Shown here one piece after another: positions 41,919 to 42,154 of a DNA stretch of 42,154 nt. The stretch's first letter is position 1. The number at the start of each line of letters is the position of its first letter. A model generated the notes under the pieces. It worked only from the letters and a program-made list of their open reading frames with translations. It had not been told where the DNA came from and made no database searches. The stretch lies in the NCBI GenBank assembly GCA_039680175.1, contig JBDKTO010000058.1, forward strand, positions 1 to 42,154. The letters run 5' to 3'. Origin of the DNA: Veillonellales bacterium. Lineage in GTDB: Bacteria; Bacillota; Negativicutes; JAAYSF01. Position numbers and translations under genes: made by a program.

Positions 41919-41943
41919 ATTTCCATAGTCTTAAGAAATTTAT
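41915..41943 (+). terminator. Weak hairpin after DUF362 gene
   Basis: ATAAATTTC (41915-41923) pairs with GAAATTTAT (41935-41943). AT-rich stem and no T-tract, so terminator function is doubtful. Confidence 0.35.
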
Positions 41944-41982
41944 GCCACGATAGGAATATTAGATTTTTACCCCATTCCTTTT

Positions 41983-42024
41983 GTAATGAGAGGGCCGTAG
42001 GTTCGAATCCTATTATCGGCTCCA
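41983..42024 (+). repeat. Right attachment repeat (partial tRNA-Thr copy)
   Basis: 42 bases identical to the 3' part of tRNA-Thr except one C for T at 41995, ending in CCA. The 5' half of the tRNA is absent (preceding bases do not form an acceptor or D-arm). The tRNA terminator-like sequence follows to about 42069. This marks the distal end of the island, 8281 bp from the left repeat end. The remaining 85 bases hold nothing recognised. Confidence 0.85.
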
Positions 42025-42154
42025 GTAAAATCAAGCCTTCGCAGGTTATGCGAGGGCTTTTATTATGTAATATTGTGTGCAGCTTAATGTGTCCTATCCA
42101 TGAGACAATGCGCAGGTTGATACAATTTTTATAATTGATAGACGTCTTAAAAGC

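Noticed and set aside
41930-42024. Second functional tRNA gene at the right end
   Set aside because: Only the 3' half from the anticodon loop on is present; acceptor 5' strand and D-arm are missing.

Overview
The window looks like chromosomal DNA of an anaerobic, moderately AT-rich Firmicute. Gene content and style (TRAP and DASS carboxylate transport, tartrate dehydratase, PrpR-type sigma-54 regulator, SiaABC-like signalling, DUF362 protein) suggest the Negativicutes, perhaps Sporomusaceae. That placement rests on gene content only. No rRNA, CRISPR array or complete insertion sequence was seen.

Layout. 1-4.0 kb: metal/sulfur membrane genes: a YibE/F-type protein running off the left edge, a secreted rhodanese-like protein, and a divergent UPF0718 permease with its TIGR03943 partner. 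4.3-6.7 kb: an orphan tripartite-tricarboxylate binding lipoprotein and an orphan AAA+ ATPase. 6.9-14.6 kb: a five-gene minus-strand catabolic operon (class II aldolase, Zn-alcohol dehydrogenase, FGGY kinase, TRAP binding protein, fused TRAP permease) with a divergent DeoR regulator; it reads as uptake, oxidation, phosphorylation and aldol cleavage of a polyol or sugar. 15.0-16.5 kb: a secreted 5'-nucleotidase. 16.6-20.5 kb: an L-tartrate locus (LysR regulator, DASS transporter with a short C-terminus, ttdA, ttdB). 20.7-25.1 kb: a SiaB-SiaC-SiaA-like phosphorylation switch with a PAS-GGDEF-HD-GYP protein as probable output.

25.5-30.6 kb: a MarR regulator with an apparently leaderless promoter and a palindrome that recurs before the next gene (MBL-fold hydrolase), an ATC-hydrolase-family protein, a 1.2-kb region with candidate tiny ORFs and hairpins, a DEDDh exonuclease, and a divergent HxlR / pyruvate-kinase-C-like pair. 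30.7-33.3 kb: a znuA-znuC-znuB-type metal ABC operon. Its upstream 267 bp duplicate the segment upstream of the YibE/F gene, down to the last codons of the rhodanese gene.

33.67-42.02 kb: a tRNA-Thr gene and an 8.3-kb island bounded by a repeat of the tRNA 3' end. It holds an integrase remnant next to the tRNA, then asparaginase, DcuC-type transporter, M20 peptidase and PrpR-type sigma-54 activator genes, each apparently broken by one single-base frameshift, and an intact DUF362 gene. A sigma-54-type promoter overlaps a large hairpin before the peptidase gene. The integrase fragment begins exactly at the asparaginase stop codon, so the element looks immobilised and decaying.
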